Shown: positions 1 to 11,576 of the stretch, in pieces | Layout: each line of letters starts with the position of its first letter | How positions within the stretch are numbered: position 1 is the first letter of the stretch | Source of the DNA: Salticus scenicus | Taxonomy: Eukaryota > Arthropoda > Arachnida > Araneae > Salticidae | Length of the DNA stretch: 64,000 nucleotides | Direction of reading: 5' to 3' | Assembly: GCA_963930645.1 (NCBI GenBank) | Contig: OZ005651.1 | Coordinates: 328,371,527 to 328,435,526 of the forward strand | Translations under genes and position numbers: made by a program | Notes under the pieces: generated by a model | The model's database searches: none | Seen by the model: only the letters and a program-made list of their open reading frames with translations | What the model was told of the DNA's origin: nothing

Positions 1-947
1 TATAGTTCTCCCTTTAATGGAATTAATGATTTTAAAAATCAAATAATTAAAAACAAAATGCAGTTTTTTGAAAATACTGGAATTAGTCATTTAATTTAAA
101 TGAAATATGCTACACAAAAGGAGTTCTAAGAGCTCTTAGTGTTTGCTTTATAACATAACAGAAGAACAAGAACAGAGATTATTATTAGTTATCTAATACC
201 TGAATTTTCGAATTTAAAAAAATGTTTTTAAAGCATTCCAACAGAAAACAAAATCGACACAATACAGTTAGAAACAATATTTCTAACATAACTTAAGCAG
301 CAGTTCATCTTATTTCCAGTCCATTTTTTCATGCATAATTTTAACGAGGATTAATTAAGTGTAACTATATTATCAAATTTATTAGTATTGAAAAAACTTT
401 ATAATTTGATCAGTAACACCTCATGTGCTATCAGCAGTAATTAGAAGCACGAAACATCGAATTTAATGTTAATTCTTGCGACTATAATTCAGTTATAATA
501 GTTTGTTAAATCCTTAATATGTAATAAAAGAGTTGAAATTTTCACCATGTTTTTCAGTAATAAAAAAATTGAATACTTTTAAACATTTTACTTAACATGT
601 GTACAATTCAAAAATAAAATACTTATAGTACGTGGGTTAAATTCTTGATAGTGTCTCTAGACTTGAAAATTGAATCACTACTTCATCGTTAGAATCACAG
701 ATGGGATAACAGTAAAACTTACAAACATGCACATCAGAAAGTTTGTTTGTTTGTAAATCGAAATAACTTTTTATCAAACATTACTTTTTGCGCAAACTAG
801 CAATTAATAAAACCAGAGTAATTTAATTTGATATTCGCATGATCAAAATAATATAATTTTTTTAACAATGAAAAAATTGGCCTCCAACAAACATACACAA
901 AGTTTCTGTGTTTTGTTTATACTTCTTTGGTTATGTCTGTAGAAAGT
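1..947. other. AT-rich DNA without recognised feature
   Basis: I see no coding signal, RNA gene or paired repeat here. Short A and T runs and frequent stops in all frames fit neutral intergenic or intronic DNA. Confidence 0.5.
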
Positions 948-992
948 TGATTGGTTGGGTTTTACGTCGCACTAGTGCTTCACAATCTGTAG
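948..992 (-). repeat. SINE tail fragment (family B)
   Basis: The plus strand carries TTTTACGTCGCACTAGTGCT, which recurs almost unchanged near 61,502 and, less well, near 31,080. In those longer copies it is the 3' end of a tRNA-derived SINE read on the minus strand. Only the last 40 or so bases remain here. Confidence 0.5.
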
Positions 993-1444
993 AAAAAAGG
1001 ACTGTGGAACATAGCTAGTACTCAACAAGCGAATATCTGTTTTCAGAAATTTATATTGCAAAATGAAAAGACTAAATGAATTGATACGTTATAGCTTTCA
1101 GAATTTTATTATAAATTTCAAACCCAATTAATTTTAACATTTTCTTTGAAAAAAAAAATTAAATAAGATAAGAAGGAGAATGTATGGATTTCCACAATAT
1201 ATGTACGGTGTTACGGTGAATCACATTATAGGGAGAAAAACTCATTCTAAAAAAAAAATAAATAAAAGGAAAGGAAAGTTACTAGACAAGCCGCAAGCAC
1301 TTCGGTTGGGGGAATTATGCTCATTTAATAGCAACAGTCCCAAGAAATTAAACCAAAGTTAGAAGAAAAAAATGGAGGGTTTTTTCCCGATATGTTTAAA
1401 AGCAATTTTTTTTCCAAACGAATCTTAGCATTTGTAAATAAGAA

Positions 1445-1600
1445 CTAGGTAGTATATATACCACCCCCATAAAATATATACCACCTAGTTTAATTTTATA
1501 CCACCATTTTATACCTATATCATACACCGGTGGTACAAAATATATACCACCGTGCTTCAAAGAGTTGCAATGAGAAAAAAATATATACCATCTTCATCTA
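1445..1600. repeat. Cluster of TATACCACC motifs
   Basis: The short motif TATACCACC or a close variant occurs about six times in 150 bases, with one inverted form (GGTGGTA). Spacing is irregular, so this is not a plain microsatellite. It overlaps the left edge of the dispersed repeat starting near 1,568. Function unknown. Confidence 0.5.
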
Positions 1601-2440
1601 GAACAATTAAATAGCCAATTTCTGTTGTTGTTGTTTCTTATGCCACTCGGAAATTCCGAGCCCCGGTAGTGGAACTAACCGGGTTTAAGGCAGGAGGGGT
1701 GCGTCATTCCGTTTTTCAGAGGAGCACCTACTAGGGAGGAAGTACGTCTTAGCTCCAGAAGCTGGCGATAGATGGCAGCACCAGCAAACAATAGGAACTC
1801 GAATTTTGATCCGGGACAAGGCTGAGTTAAACCCGTGTTCCGGTACCCCCAGAGGTATAATTTTTTATGTGAACTTGGAGGACTTTGCGACCACGACGGA
1901 ATTTAACGTGCACCAGTCGCCATTAGCGTACACGACGGTCTTCGGCCGGCTTGAGGACCGAATCCGCAATCTTTCGATAACGAACTCGCTGCTCTTACTG
2001 ACCAGGCTATCTTACTGACCAGGCTTTCTAAATCCTAAACTAGAAATGTAGATTTCCCAATTATGCGTAAGGTAAACAAATAACCTGGATAGATAAAATG
2101 ATCGAGAATTTGTAGTGTATACTTTTCTAGATGGTGAAAAAATATTATAAATAATATGACTATTATGAATTCTTTTCACTGTTTGAAATTCTCGCTTGAT
2201 TTTCTTGAACTAGGTCATAAACAAAAATTATAGTTACTAAAACTGGCCTTTTGTGCTCACATTTATTTGCAGAGATTTTTAAATAAGATTGACAACGATA
2301 ATATTAGAAAACGCTTTAGAATTCTAATAGGGATTTTTGGAACTCGCTAGCAAAGGGAACTAGAATTAATAAGGATAACATGTAACTATTTTTCTAGAGC
2401 CACAATTCAGTTTCTATATATGTCAGTCACGTAATTTTAT
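1568..2440 (+). mobile_element. Dispersed repeat R1, copy 1, split by a SINE
   Basis: This stretch is homologous to the reverse complement of 39,387-39,847 over nearly the whole length of that copy. The left piece is about 1,568-1,623 and the right piece about 2,025-2,440. The intervening 400 bases are a SINE. The second copy has CACTGAAAA and CACCGAGGAAAA at its ends, so R1 looks like a short non-autonomous DNA element of about 460 bases. No protein is encoded. Confidence 0.65.
1624..2025 (-). mobile_element. tRNA-derived SINE, family A, near full length
   Basis: Read on the minus strand, the 5' end (about 2,025-1,955) is tRNA-like. It has an A-box-like TAGCCTGGTCAG and a B-box-like GGATTCGGTCC. 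A unique body of about 300 bases follows and ends in a GTT/AAC triplet tail near 1,624-1,634. The bases TTTCT flank both sides (1,619-1,623 and 2,025-2,029), a possible target duplication. The A-box region is tandemly doubled: a 17-base unit occurs at about 1,993-2,009 and 2,010-2,026. A SINE of this kind depends on a LINE for mobility and on RNA polymerase III for transcription. The attribution to a spider SINE family is from memory. Confidence 0.7.
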
Positions 2441-3020
2441 TTTCAGTGCGAATAGATTTAACTTCCCACTGGAACTAGGCAATGAGCAATTGGCGACCGT
2501 CTAAAGCTTCCTTCAAACTCTGGCAACATACAGAGCTTCAAAAGTCATAAATTTTCCATTGTCCGAAAGTGACCCTTGAAATTTTGCCCACATTTACAAT
2601 GAAGGACATTACTCTTTATTGCTTTTTTACAAAAGAGACTTCTTTCTCATGCAATTATCGAACTAGGAGGTTTGTGAGCTTCGATTCCAGCGAGCGTCGA
2701 TCTCCTAAACCACATCAAAGAAATATCAATAGAGCCGCACTTAGTTGACAGAGTTTGAAGGCAGCTTAAGATTCACCCCTGAGGATGGTTCGTAAATATG
2801 TCATGACAATTTCGATCCTGCCAGAAAGGGATGACTATCTGCTTCCGTAATTCCCAGAGATATTATTTTTACGGAATACGCAGCAATTGCAGCCCCTACG
2901 AATTTTACGTAAACTAACCACCATTTATGTGCTCGGTGGTCTTTGGCCGGCTGGAGTACTAAACCCACAATCCTCCGATTCCGTGCCTCACCCTTACCAA
3001 TCAGGCTACTGCGGCTTCAG
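2440..3020 (-). mobile_element. tRNA-derived SINE, family B, rearranged
   Basis: On the minus strand a tRNA-like head starts near 3,015 with TAGCCTGATTGGTAAGG (A-box-like), followed by a weak B-box. Its body resembles family A just after the head (GCCGGCC then AAGACC). Farther on it matches the body of the copies at 31.1 and 61.5 kb, including the GATCCTGCCAGAAAGGGATG neighbourhood. A 20-base inverted pair (2,508-2,527 and 2,743-2,762) shows that the 3' half has been rearranged or that two fragments abut. Confidence 0.55.
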
Positions 3021-3119
3021 TTGAGAAAAGATACGACGAAAGTAGATTTTTTAGGTTTACAATATTATTACAAAGCTGGAAAACTCGTTAAATTCAAACT
3101 TTAATTGTTGGGAAACGAA

Positions 3120-3230
3120 TAATAATTTAACAGTAAATTTTCCGAATGTGAAAACTGAATTTAAAAATATTCGTTAGGTAATGAGTCCTTCTATAAAAAA
3201 ATTTTCCATAGAGTTAAATGGCATTTGGTG
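3120..3230 (+). repeat. Extra copy of the neighbouring palindrome arm
   Basis: The stretch with TTTTCCGAATGTGAAAAC and the following bases resembles the right arm of the palindrome at 3,265-3,712 in direct orientation. The arm sequence is therefore present three times within 600 bases. Confidence 0.45.
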
Positions 3231-3264
3231 ACCGGACACACGGAAAATATAAAAGGAAGAGATG

Positions 3265-3712
3265 AGCCTCAAGGGCCCGCTTCACTCACCGCCGCCGGAA
3301 GCCGAAGCTAATGTTATTCTATGGGAAATTTTCTTTACAAATAACTTATTAACTATACATATTTTTAAATTCTGTTTTCACATTCTGAAAATTCTCAGCT
3401 GTTAAATTGACGGACCTTTTTTAAAAAATTATTTTTTTAATTTTTTATATTTTATTTTGAAGCTGCAAAATACGAATTTTCAATATGTGAAATTTTTTCA
3501 TTTTGCAATTTCAAAATAAAATATTAAAAATTAAAAAAAAAAACACATTTTTAAATAAGGTCCATCAATTTAACAATTGGGAATTTTCTGAATGTGAAAA
3601 CATAATTTAAATATATGTATTAGTTAATAAGTTATTTGTAAAGAAAATTTCCCCGTAGAATAACGTTGGCTCGGGCTTCCGGCGATGGTAAGTGAAGAGG
3701 ACCGTTAAGGAA
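3265..3712. mobile_element. Palindrome (foldback/MITE-like), arms about 215 bp
   Basis: The reverse complement of 3,500-3,712 aligns with 3,265-3,465. Landmarks shared by both arms are a CGCCGGAAGCC block, AAATTTTCTTTACAAATAAC, and TTTTCACATTC. The outermost parts are GC-richer than the core. There is no coding capacity. No clear target duplication was found, so the exact ends and superfamily are open. Confidence 0.7.
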
Positions 3713-5597
3713 GAGTTATTAATGAGTAAATTCCTGCCTGTGTAAGTAGTCAAAGATTTCACTTCAAGACTAAAAATAATGAATCCCATATTAGAATTAC
3801 AGTTTAGTAAAAGGAATAAATGTAGATAGTAGCCACAGTTATGATTCTTTATCCTTAGTTTAGCTAACTGAGCCTACTTTTCTCTCTTTTTTGTAAAAAT
3901 ATACAAAGAGTGCTTTTATTTAGTTGGTTAGAGAAACGTTTTGTTGAATTAAATAATTTGGTTGGCTCAACAAAAATTTATCTTTCACTCTGTTCTAATT
4001 CAAGTTTTATTTAGATTAGCAAAGTAGTTTCTAACAAAAATATTTTGATTTTCTTACAAAAAAATTGTGTTTTAATTACAAATATATAAAAAATACAATA
4101 AAGTTAAATAAAACACATTGTTAATATAAGCAAATAAAAAGAAATTTTGTTAAAGTTTTGTAAATATTTAACAATATCTTTTGTGATGACATAACAAAAC
4201 TGATTTTTTTAAACTCTAACAAAAATTGGTTTACAACAATAAAACAATCTCTACAAAACACATTTTGTAGTTTTAGAGGAAATACTTTACACCGTTTAGA
4301 TAGAACGTAAATGGAATCACTTTGGAGACAGAGGTAAGTACTGAAGTAGGAAAAAACAGAGGTTGGGGGGGGGGGGGGATAGAACAAAACTAGAGGCAAG
4401 AGCCAATACATAAATAGAAAGGACCAGGCAATAAGAATGCATCTAATAAGAAAAATGGAGAATTAATTAAATTATAAAGAGTGAGAAAGCAATAAACAAA
4501 TATAAACAAATGAAAAAATAAACAATTAAAAGAAAAGAAAAAGGGGGAGTAAAATAAAATGTTATTTAATAGAACTGAACGAAGTTGTCTAAACAGCAGA
4601 CAGCATGACAGAGTCAGATTTTTCTTAATAAGATAGTTTTTTCAAAATAAAAAAAACACTTCTTAACTCGTAGAAAATCCGTATTTTTCTTTTATTGCAC
4701 TATTCTCAGTTAAATTTCAAATAAACTAAACATCCTTCTATAATTGTAAGTTTATTCTGATCTAAAAGTATTTTCTGTCGAGATTTTATTTTATTTTCTT
4801 GAAAATATTATTCCCGAAAACATTTGGGAAACAAATAACTTCTCAAAGTAGTCTCTATTCCATTAAAATATTCTAAAATAAAATGATTTCTGTAAAATGA
4901 TGCATTACATTTGGATTAATAAAACTTTTGATTTTAAACTTTGAGTTTAGCTAAGTGTTAAGTAATGTAGGTATGAGTATAATGAATTATTTCAAATTTT
5001 TACATTTCACGGTAATTAAATTCGGGCGGAATTAACCGGGGAAAACTCATTTCACATTCCTTATTTTGCTTCTTCATCATAAATGTTTTAACATTTAAAA
5101 TTTTACATAGCTGAAATGAAATTTTTATTACTTGGTTATTTATTATTAGCATAATTCAATGTTCTCAATGCATCCGTTTATTACTATAAACATTAATGCA
5201 AATCACATTATTGTAAACATAACTTATTTAAATATTTTATTTCTGTTAAAGTATATTATTCTGAACGTTTTCACTTTAGTGTAGCTTATCTTTCATCCAT
5301 AATGATTTACAAAATCATATAGTTTATTAAACGAGTCAAGTCCTATCAGATTTTATAGGTAATGAATCCTGAAAAGTGTTGAAGTACATTAAAGGTATAC
5401 AACATAATGCAACTATTACTTATTTTGCATCTTTATCACAATTGATTTAATTTTTATCAGAGTTTACACAGTAAAAATGAAATTTTTATTTCATGATATT
5501 TTTTTTCAATATTATTCATTTTTTCTAAAAATATTCATTATTATTATAAATGTTTCTTTCATTTCATATTATTATTTAAAAAAAATTATTTAAATAA
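3713..5597. other. AT-rich DNA; one 14-base G run
   Basis: I see no gene or paired repeat. A run of about 14 G occurs near 4,364-4,378 in otherwise AT-rich DNA. The small frames here have no recognisable protein features. Confidence 0.45.
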
Positions 5598-5607
5598 CAC
5601 TGCGCTG

Positions 5608-5639
<32 letters not shown>

Positions 5640-5674
5640 CAAGCTCTGATACCATTCTTGCTGATTCTTATGTA

Positions 5675-6266
5675 CAGTCCCTGGCCAAATTATTAGACGC
5701 ACTATAGTTTTTAATAATTACATATTTTGCAGCTCAGAGAATGGTTTCCAAATGGATAACCATTTATTTTTATGCAAGAGGGAGCTCCCTGCCACACAGA
5801 ACGGCCTGTTAAAGATTGTTTAGAAGTGCCAAAAATCCCTCTGTTGGATTGGCCGGGTAATAGCCCAGATATGAAACCTACTTAAAACGTAAGGGAGCTG
5901 ATGACGAGAAAAGTGGCTAAAGGTGTGATCATAAACAAAGCGCAACTCTTAGAAAAGGTCATTCATGTGTGGAATCACTATCCTCAGATGCATAATTGAA
6001 GCTCTCATAGCGGCTAAAGGTGGCTCAACAAAATATTAACATTTAATTGCAATAATTTCAAAATTTTTCAAGAGTTATTAAATACATATTTTTTCTATAA
6101 CTATAGTATTTTATTTGTGTTAAAAAACATGTAATAAGGTGGATAATAAAAAAAAAAAAAAAAATACATTGTATCTAGTAAAAACAATAAAGCTGTATAG
6201 TATCACCAGATAATTAAGATTTTACATAGAATCTTACAGTGCGTCTAATAATTTGGCCAGGGACTG
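5675..6266 (+). mobile_element. Internally deleted Tc1-like transposon
   Basis: Perfect terminal inverted repeats of 29 bases start CAGTCCCTGGCCAAATTATT at both ends. TA dinucleotides flank both sides (5,673-5,674 and 6,267-6,268), the usual Tc1/mariner target duplication. The opposite arm of the host hairpin shows a single TA at the equivalent place, which confirms the insertion. Only the transposase C-terminus remains inside. Confidence 0.9.
5775..6039 (+). pseudogene. Tc1 transposase C-terminal remnant
   Basis: The frame reads QEGAPCHTE, then LLDWPGNSPDMKPT, a stop where the last catalytic glutamate of a Tc1 DDE domain is expected, then NVRELM. A second frame farther on gives EALIAAKGGSTKY and a stop, the usual Tc1 protein end. 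A shift near 5,990 and the stop break the frame. The N-terminal DNA-binding region and the first catalytic residues are missing. It lies between the terminal repeats of the 5,675-6,266 element. Confidence 0.85.
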
Positions 6267-6789
6267 TAAAATGACCCTGAATCCGAATAGGACTCCCATT
6301 TTGCTCTGTTACCCAAAGTTTTCTAGGGACACCACCCCCTCCCTCAATTTTTATCACTGTACGGTAATTTTATGACGATGAATGTGATTTGGAGAAGGAA
6401 AAAGAAATAATTTAATACCTAAAAGCAAAAAATTATAATGTTTAATAAATAACATTAATAGCAGATTAAAAAAATATAAGAAATGTAATACATAAATTTC
6501 AGTAACAAATCCCTACCTAAATTTTCCCTTTTCCGCAAATGTTTATGTTTTAGAATTTTCCAACTCTGTAGCCCCTCACAAGATATTTAATAGTTAAAAT
6601 AATCCTCTCCCCACAAAAAAATCAAATTTATAGCCATAAAATCACCGAAAAGTGATAAAAAATAGGGGTTCGTCTCAAAAGAACGGTGGGTGATAGTGCA
6701 AAATGGGCGTCCTATTCGGAATCAGGAGGTCATTTTACATAAGAATATGCTAAAATGTTGTTGGGAGGCAATTTTCATTCCGAGCAGTG

Positions 6790-7217
6790 TAATTATTTTC
6801 AGTTAAATAGTAATATTATTAATGGTTTCACTTTAACGTAGATTTTTTTTTCATGCATAGTGATTTACAAAACAGAGAGGATCTTTATTTCTTTTATTAT
6901 TAAATATATTATGTCTTACAAGACCTAACGTATAGCGATTTATGGAAAAAGTCGGATTACACTGAACGTATGTTATATTAAAATGGAAACGTTTTACGTA
7001 TACTATAACATAAAATTATATATTTTTTTCTATAAAGTGCCCTAAGCAAAATATTTTTTAAATCTTAATTAATTTCTATATGCAAAATTATTTCAATAAA
7101 TTATTTAAACAGTTCTGGAATCGTTTTAAGTATTTTAAAATGTACATAGTCTAATTATTAATACAATTTATTATTTTCAAGGCATTTTTATACAACAAGA
7201 AAGATTTAAACATACAG
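6790..7217. other. AT-rich DNA without recognised feature
   Basis: I see no repeat pair or frame of interest here. Confidence 0.4.
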
Positions 7218-7402
7218 TGATCATTTGTTAAATGATTTATTATTATTATTTATTTATTTTATTTATTTTATTTTATATATTTATTTTTATTTATTTATTT
7301 TTTATTTATTTTTTTTTCTTTTATTTATTTATTTTCTTTTATTTTTTCTTTTATTTATTTATCTATTTATTTATTTATTTATTTATTTATTTATTTTTTT
7401 TT
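7218..7402. repeat. TTTAT/TTTA-rich microsatellite
   Basis: About 180 bases of irregular TTTA and TTTTA units end in a T run. The apparent reading frames rich in F, L, I and Y are translations of this repeat, not genes. Confidence 0.9.
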
Positions 7403-8606
7403 TTTTTTTTGAAGAAAAGTAGCTTAATTGTAAGTTTCAGAAAAGCTGAACTAATTATACTGAAAACTATTTATAATTTTATTATTATTATTATTATGTG
7501 TTAGTATATGTATAGATATATAGTGCATTCAAACAAACGACTAAATCATAACATGAAGAAAAAAGAAATGCAGGGTTACCGTGAAAGTACTTCCTTCCAC
7601 CTTAACTTTGGAATAAAGATTCCTGTTACATTAAGCATGGTGTTTAGGGATAGTAAAGAGGCTGTTTGTAAAATGATAAGATTGGTTAGAAGGCTATCTG
7701 GTGCTAAACAGCGGAATTAACATTACTATCTGAAAACTGTAAAAATTACGGAATATAAATCAATTACAAAATCTATTAACATATAAATCAATTATAAATG
7801 AATTAACATTTGTACAGCACACCCTCGATTTGGTGATAAAAGGCATTTTGCGTACAATAAGTTTAAAAAGATAGCTTGCTTATATATATATATATGTATA
7901 TGTATATTTGCGCTATTTCCCCCGTGACGTTAAACACCTTGGACAAGTCGGGAAAATATCTTTCCGACCAAAAACTATTTGATGCTATTATACAGTGATA
8001 CGGCGAATAATTCATGTTCGAAATAATAGTGATTGAAATACCATTCTTTTTTATCTTTTCGTTCGCGTTTTTTAATGTCATTTGTTACTATTTGGATGGG
8101 GTTGTCGCGCTACGGTTATTTATTCATATGAAGGACCATAATATAGAGAACTTCCTAAGGGTTAAAGAAATTTCAGCCCCATAAACGTGCATTTTAAACA
8201 TTCTGTTATTATTACGATTCTGCGCAAAGTGACGCTAATTCTGCTGTGAATGACGACGCTAATTCTGCTGTTTGCTACCAGGTAGCACTAAAACCGACCT
8301 TAACTTGTAGCGCTTAGCCTCTTAACTCTACCTAGACCCTACGTTTAAGGAAATAGCTGTTGTCATTATAAAATTAAGGTGAAGCGGCAGGATTTCTTAC
8401 GACACCGTGTATAAAAACTGAGTAAAATTTGAAAATTATTTATATGTAGAATATAAAATGTAAAAATAAAACAAAATAAAGGCATATTTTGTATCTAAAA
8501 TAATATTCAGTTTCTTTCATGGAGAAGTATGAAAAGTGAATAAAACTGAAAGTGATGCAAGTAGCTGGAAATAGAAATACAAAAGAAAACAAAAGACATA
8601 AAAGTA
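7403..8606. other. Unclassified sequence with small duplication
   Basis: A 17-base unit GACGCTAATTCTGCTGT is directly repeated near 8,231 and 8,254. Some GC-richer patches (7,915-8,110 and 8,220-8,350) suggest old inserted sequence, but I recognise nothing. Confidence 0.35.
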
Positions 8607-9988
8607 CACTATTTACTAATAAGTATTTGGGCACTTTCGAATTTAGACATTTTGTCAAATATCTAGGAAATTTCTGTAAGAAATCCCTTGAAACTTTGGG
8701 AGTATAAAAAAACATGTTATATCTCATATATTTCAGCAAAAGGTTTGTTTTAAAGAGGAAAATGGGACTAGTAAAAAAATTAAACAAAAATTATTGTGTT
8801 TTGGATCACCCTGTAAAAAATATGCTTGAAATGCGTTTTGGCTTTAGCATGTGATTATCGGGATTCTTTTTATTATCTGCACAAATTTCCATGAGGCTAC
8901 CACATATATTCATAGAGCTATAACAATTTCTTTAAAATATGGCAAAAAAAATTGCCAGTTTTTTAATTATAACGCGTAAGGTATTAGACCCTGTGCAAAG
9001 TCATTTTTAGGAAACTTGGACGTTAGACACAGCATACTGCAATTAGAATGCAAAATATTAGATATCTTAGGAAACATGAGCATTTTTTACTAAATAATTT
9101 TAACTGCGCATGCGAAAGCTTTAAAAATTTTTTCATTTGCATAATTTAATAGCCAAAGTATTGAGTTACTTATATGAAAACTCCAAACAAATATCGTGTA
9201 AATTCAAAAAGTTATGAAATAGAATGAACAGAATTTCTGTTCTTCTCAAAATAAAAGCTAAACTATTAGGGGTTTTACTCACTTTTTTATTTTGATTCAA
9301 TCAATGCCCAGTGGCAATGCATTTATTATTATTTATTTTTTCTTTTTTTTTTTTTTTTTTTTTTTTAGAGGAACTAAAATTCTGTTTATTATAATTCTCA
9401 TTACTTTTGGAAATTACATGGTATTTATTTGGGGTTTCATATAAGTAGCTCAATACGTTTGCCTATTAAATTGTGAAAATGAAATTTCACTAAAGCTTGC
9501 GCATTCGCAGCTAAAAATTATTTAGGAAAAATACTCATATTTCATTAGATATTTAATACTTTTTCATTCTGATTGCAGTATGCTGTGGCTAATGTAGTAG
9601 GTCAAGTTTCATAAAAATGACTTATTACACTGTCTTTTTTTTTTTTTTTTTTTTTTTTTCAGTTTTTTCAAGAAACCGTTATGTTTCCATGAGTATATGT
9701 GGTAACCTCATGAAAATTTGTACTGGTAACAAAAAGAATTCTCATATTCACATGCTACTGCCAAAACGCATTTCAAGCATTACTTTTTACAAGGTGATCC
9801 AAAACACAATAATTTTTGGTTAATTTTTTGACTTATGTCCTCTTCAAGACAAAACTTTTGCTGAAATATACGAGGTACAACATGTTCTTCATACTCCTAA
9901 AGTTTCAAGATAATTCCTAAAAAAATTCCTAGATATTTGACGAAACGTCTGATTTCGAAAGTTGCTAAATACTTATTGGTAGATAGTG
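8607..9988. mobile_element. 1.38 kb palindromic element with TA flanks
   Basis: The left arm (about 8,607-9,250) and right arm (about 9,370-9,988) are reverse complements with modest divergence. The outer ends read CACTATTTACTAATAAGTAT and, reversed, CACTATCTACCAATAAGTAT. TA lies directly outside both ends (8,605-8,606 and 9,989-9,990), as expected for Tc1/mariner-type insertion. The spacer near 9,300-9,366 contains a T run of about 22 bases, and another T run (9,636-9,659) lies in the right arm only. No transposase is recognisable, so this would be a non-autonomous foldback element. Confidence 0.8.
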
Positions 9989-10660
9989 TATAATAAACTT
10001 TTAATCACTTTCAAAAAGCTGGCATGAAAATTATCTGTCGTAATTAACATAGCTTAAACCTGATTGCGTAAAAGTTAGATCGTATAAAAGATATGTTTGT
10101 GTATGCGTGTTTGTGTTTGTGTGAGTGCACGCGCAAAAATGAATTGGAAAAAATAGCAAATAAATCCTGGTAAATTTATCTCTTTTTCCTTCTAGACGTT
10201 AAGGGGGGAAAGTCTCCGGAAGTTCAGAGACAAAGAAATCAACCTTTCGTTCATTCATTAGCCTCAGTCTCTCATTTATGGTTTTACTGGTTAAACATTT
10301 TTTTTTTTTTTTTTATGTAACGAGCTATAAATTAATTGCTACGATGTTGATTTTTCTTCTTATAAGTTATATTTTTATAGGCTAAACATTTAGTCTAATA
10401 CAAGTCTAAAATTTTTCAGATTCTTTTCTTAATAAGGCCCTGGAAAAAAGTATAATGCCTCAAAATATATTAATAAAAAAAGTATAAAACATAGTTAAAC
10501 ACGAAAATTTTAATAATCACTCTTCTTAGAAATAAAATTAAAAACAGAAACATACATTATGAACATATGTAATATATAATCAAAGCATTAAAGGACAATT
10601 TAGAAATCCTATGGCATTTCATCTTAATAATGAAAAAGTCGAGGATTTTTGAATGGAAAT
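9989..10660. other. AT-rich DNA without recognised feature
   Basis: I see no supported feature. There is a short GT-rich patch near 10,095-10,125 and a T run near 10,299-10,315. Confidence 0.4.
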
Positions 10661-10699
10661 ATAAATTCAATATTCTACAAATTCACCTGTTTTTTTTTT

Positions 10700-11576
10700 T
10701 TTTTTTTTTTTTTCCAACGATTTTTATCAGTCGATCAGTCCTCGTTGAATAAAATAGAGATGAAGTTTCTCTTTTTATATATTTTCCCATGCATACTTGA
10801 TCGCATTGATGAGTTCTTTCTCTCGATACTGTCATATGTCCATATAAACAAATTGCACAAATATGCTCCAAATATTTTCCGGTGGGTTTAAATCGGGACT
10901 GCTGAATGGCCAATCAAGCAGACGGACCTCAATCGCTTCAAACCAAGCTTTTGTTAAATGAGTAGCATGGATGCTGACATTATCCTGGTTGAAATGTCTA
11001 ATCTCCTCATATAACGAGAGTGGCATTGGGAAGCAATCTATTGCCCAGCATATCTTTAACGTGCTATCTGTAACGTGCTATTAGCAGCAAACGCTCTCCA
11101 TACCACTACTGATCTCCCTACTGCTTGGAAAAGTAAGGTTTTATTTTTTTAATATCATGCCAGTATTTTTAAAAGCCACTTGGCCCATCAAAATTTATGT
11201 TTTTCTCATCCAAAAAAAAAAAAAAAAAACTATATCTTTTCATTTGTCCCCAAAGGAAATATTATTTAGCAAATTCTAAGCGAACTAATTTATGCTTCTT
11301 TGTCAAGATTGTAATTTAATGAACTGTGCCCTCGGGTTGGAATTTAAAACACTGCAGATAGTTCGGCTGTAAATGGTAGGCTTAAAGCAAGAACTATTTC
11401 AAAAGAAGACTTTTTTTGTCGCACGTGCATCAAAAAACGGTAGATTTTTAGTTCCTTGAAAGGGCACTTGGTCCCCCTGGGAGCTTGCATTTACCATACT
11501 TTGAAAGATTTTTTAACCACTCGCTTTCCTTCAAAGGATTTTACCGCGTTCTACATCACTGTTTATGCCTCGGCAT
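10700..11576 (-). pseudogene. Tc3-like mariner-superfamily transposase, broken
   Basis: Read on the minus strand, a possible start (MPR) lies near 11,576. Farther in comes DEKNINFDGPSGFKNTG, resembling the first catalytic aspartate region of Tc3-like proteins (DEKxFNLDGPDGF). Then follow VVVWRAFAANSTL, FNQDNVSIHATHLTKAWFEA and LLDWPFSSPDLNPPENIWSI. From the aspartate of QDN to the glutamate of PENIW there are 34 residues, the DD34E spacing. The tail has the expected AI..AW helix region. The frame is broken by several shifts and stops, and an A/T run (11,213-11,230) lies within it. I found no flanking terminal repeats, so the element ends are lost. Confidence 0.85.

Larger units (their letters stand above)
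5598..6789. mobile_element. Hairpin element with CACTGC ends, split by a Tc1 relic
   Basis: The left end starts CACTGCGCTGAAA and the right end, reversed, starts CACTGCTCGGAATGAAAA. Inside, the left segment GATTCTTATGTA joined across 5,675-6,266 to AAATGACC and following bases matches the reverse complement of 6,690-6,735 continuously. The 592-base insert therefore sits inside the left arm. Without the insert the element is about 600 bases. The left arm also contains an A run of about 30 bases (5,607-5,638). No open frame belongs to it. Confidence 0.7.

Noticed and set aside
7225..7504. Frames rich in F, L, I and Y
   Set aside because: They come from a TTTA/TTTTA microsatellite.
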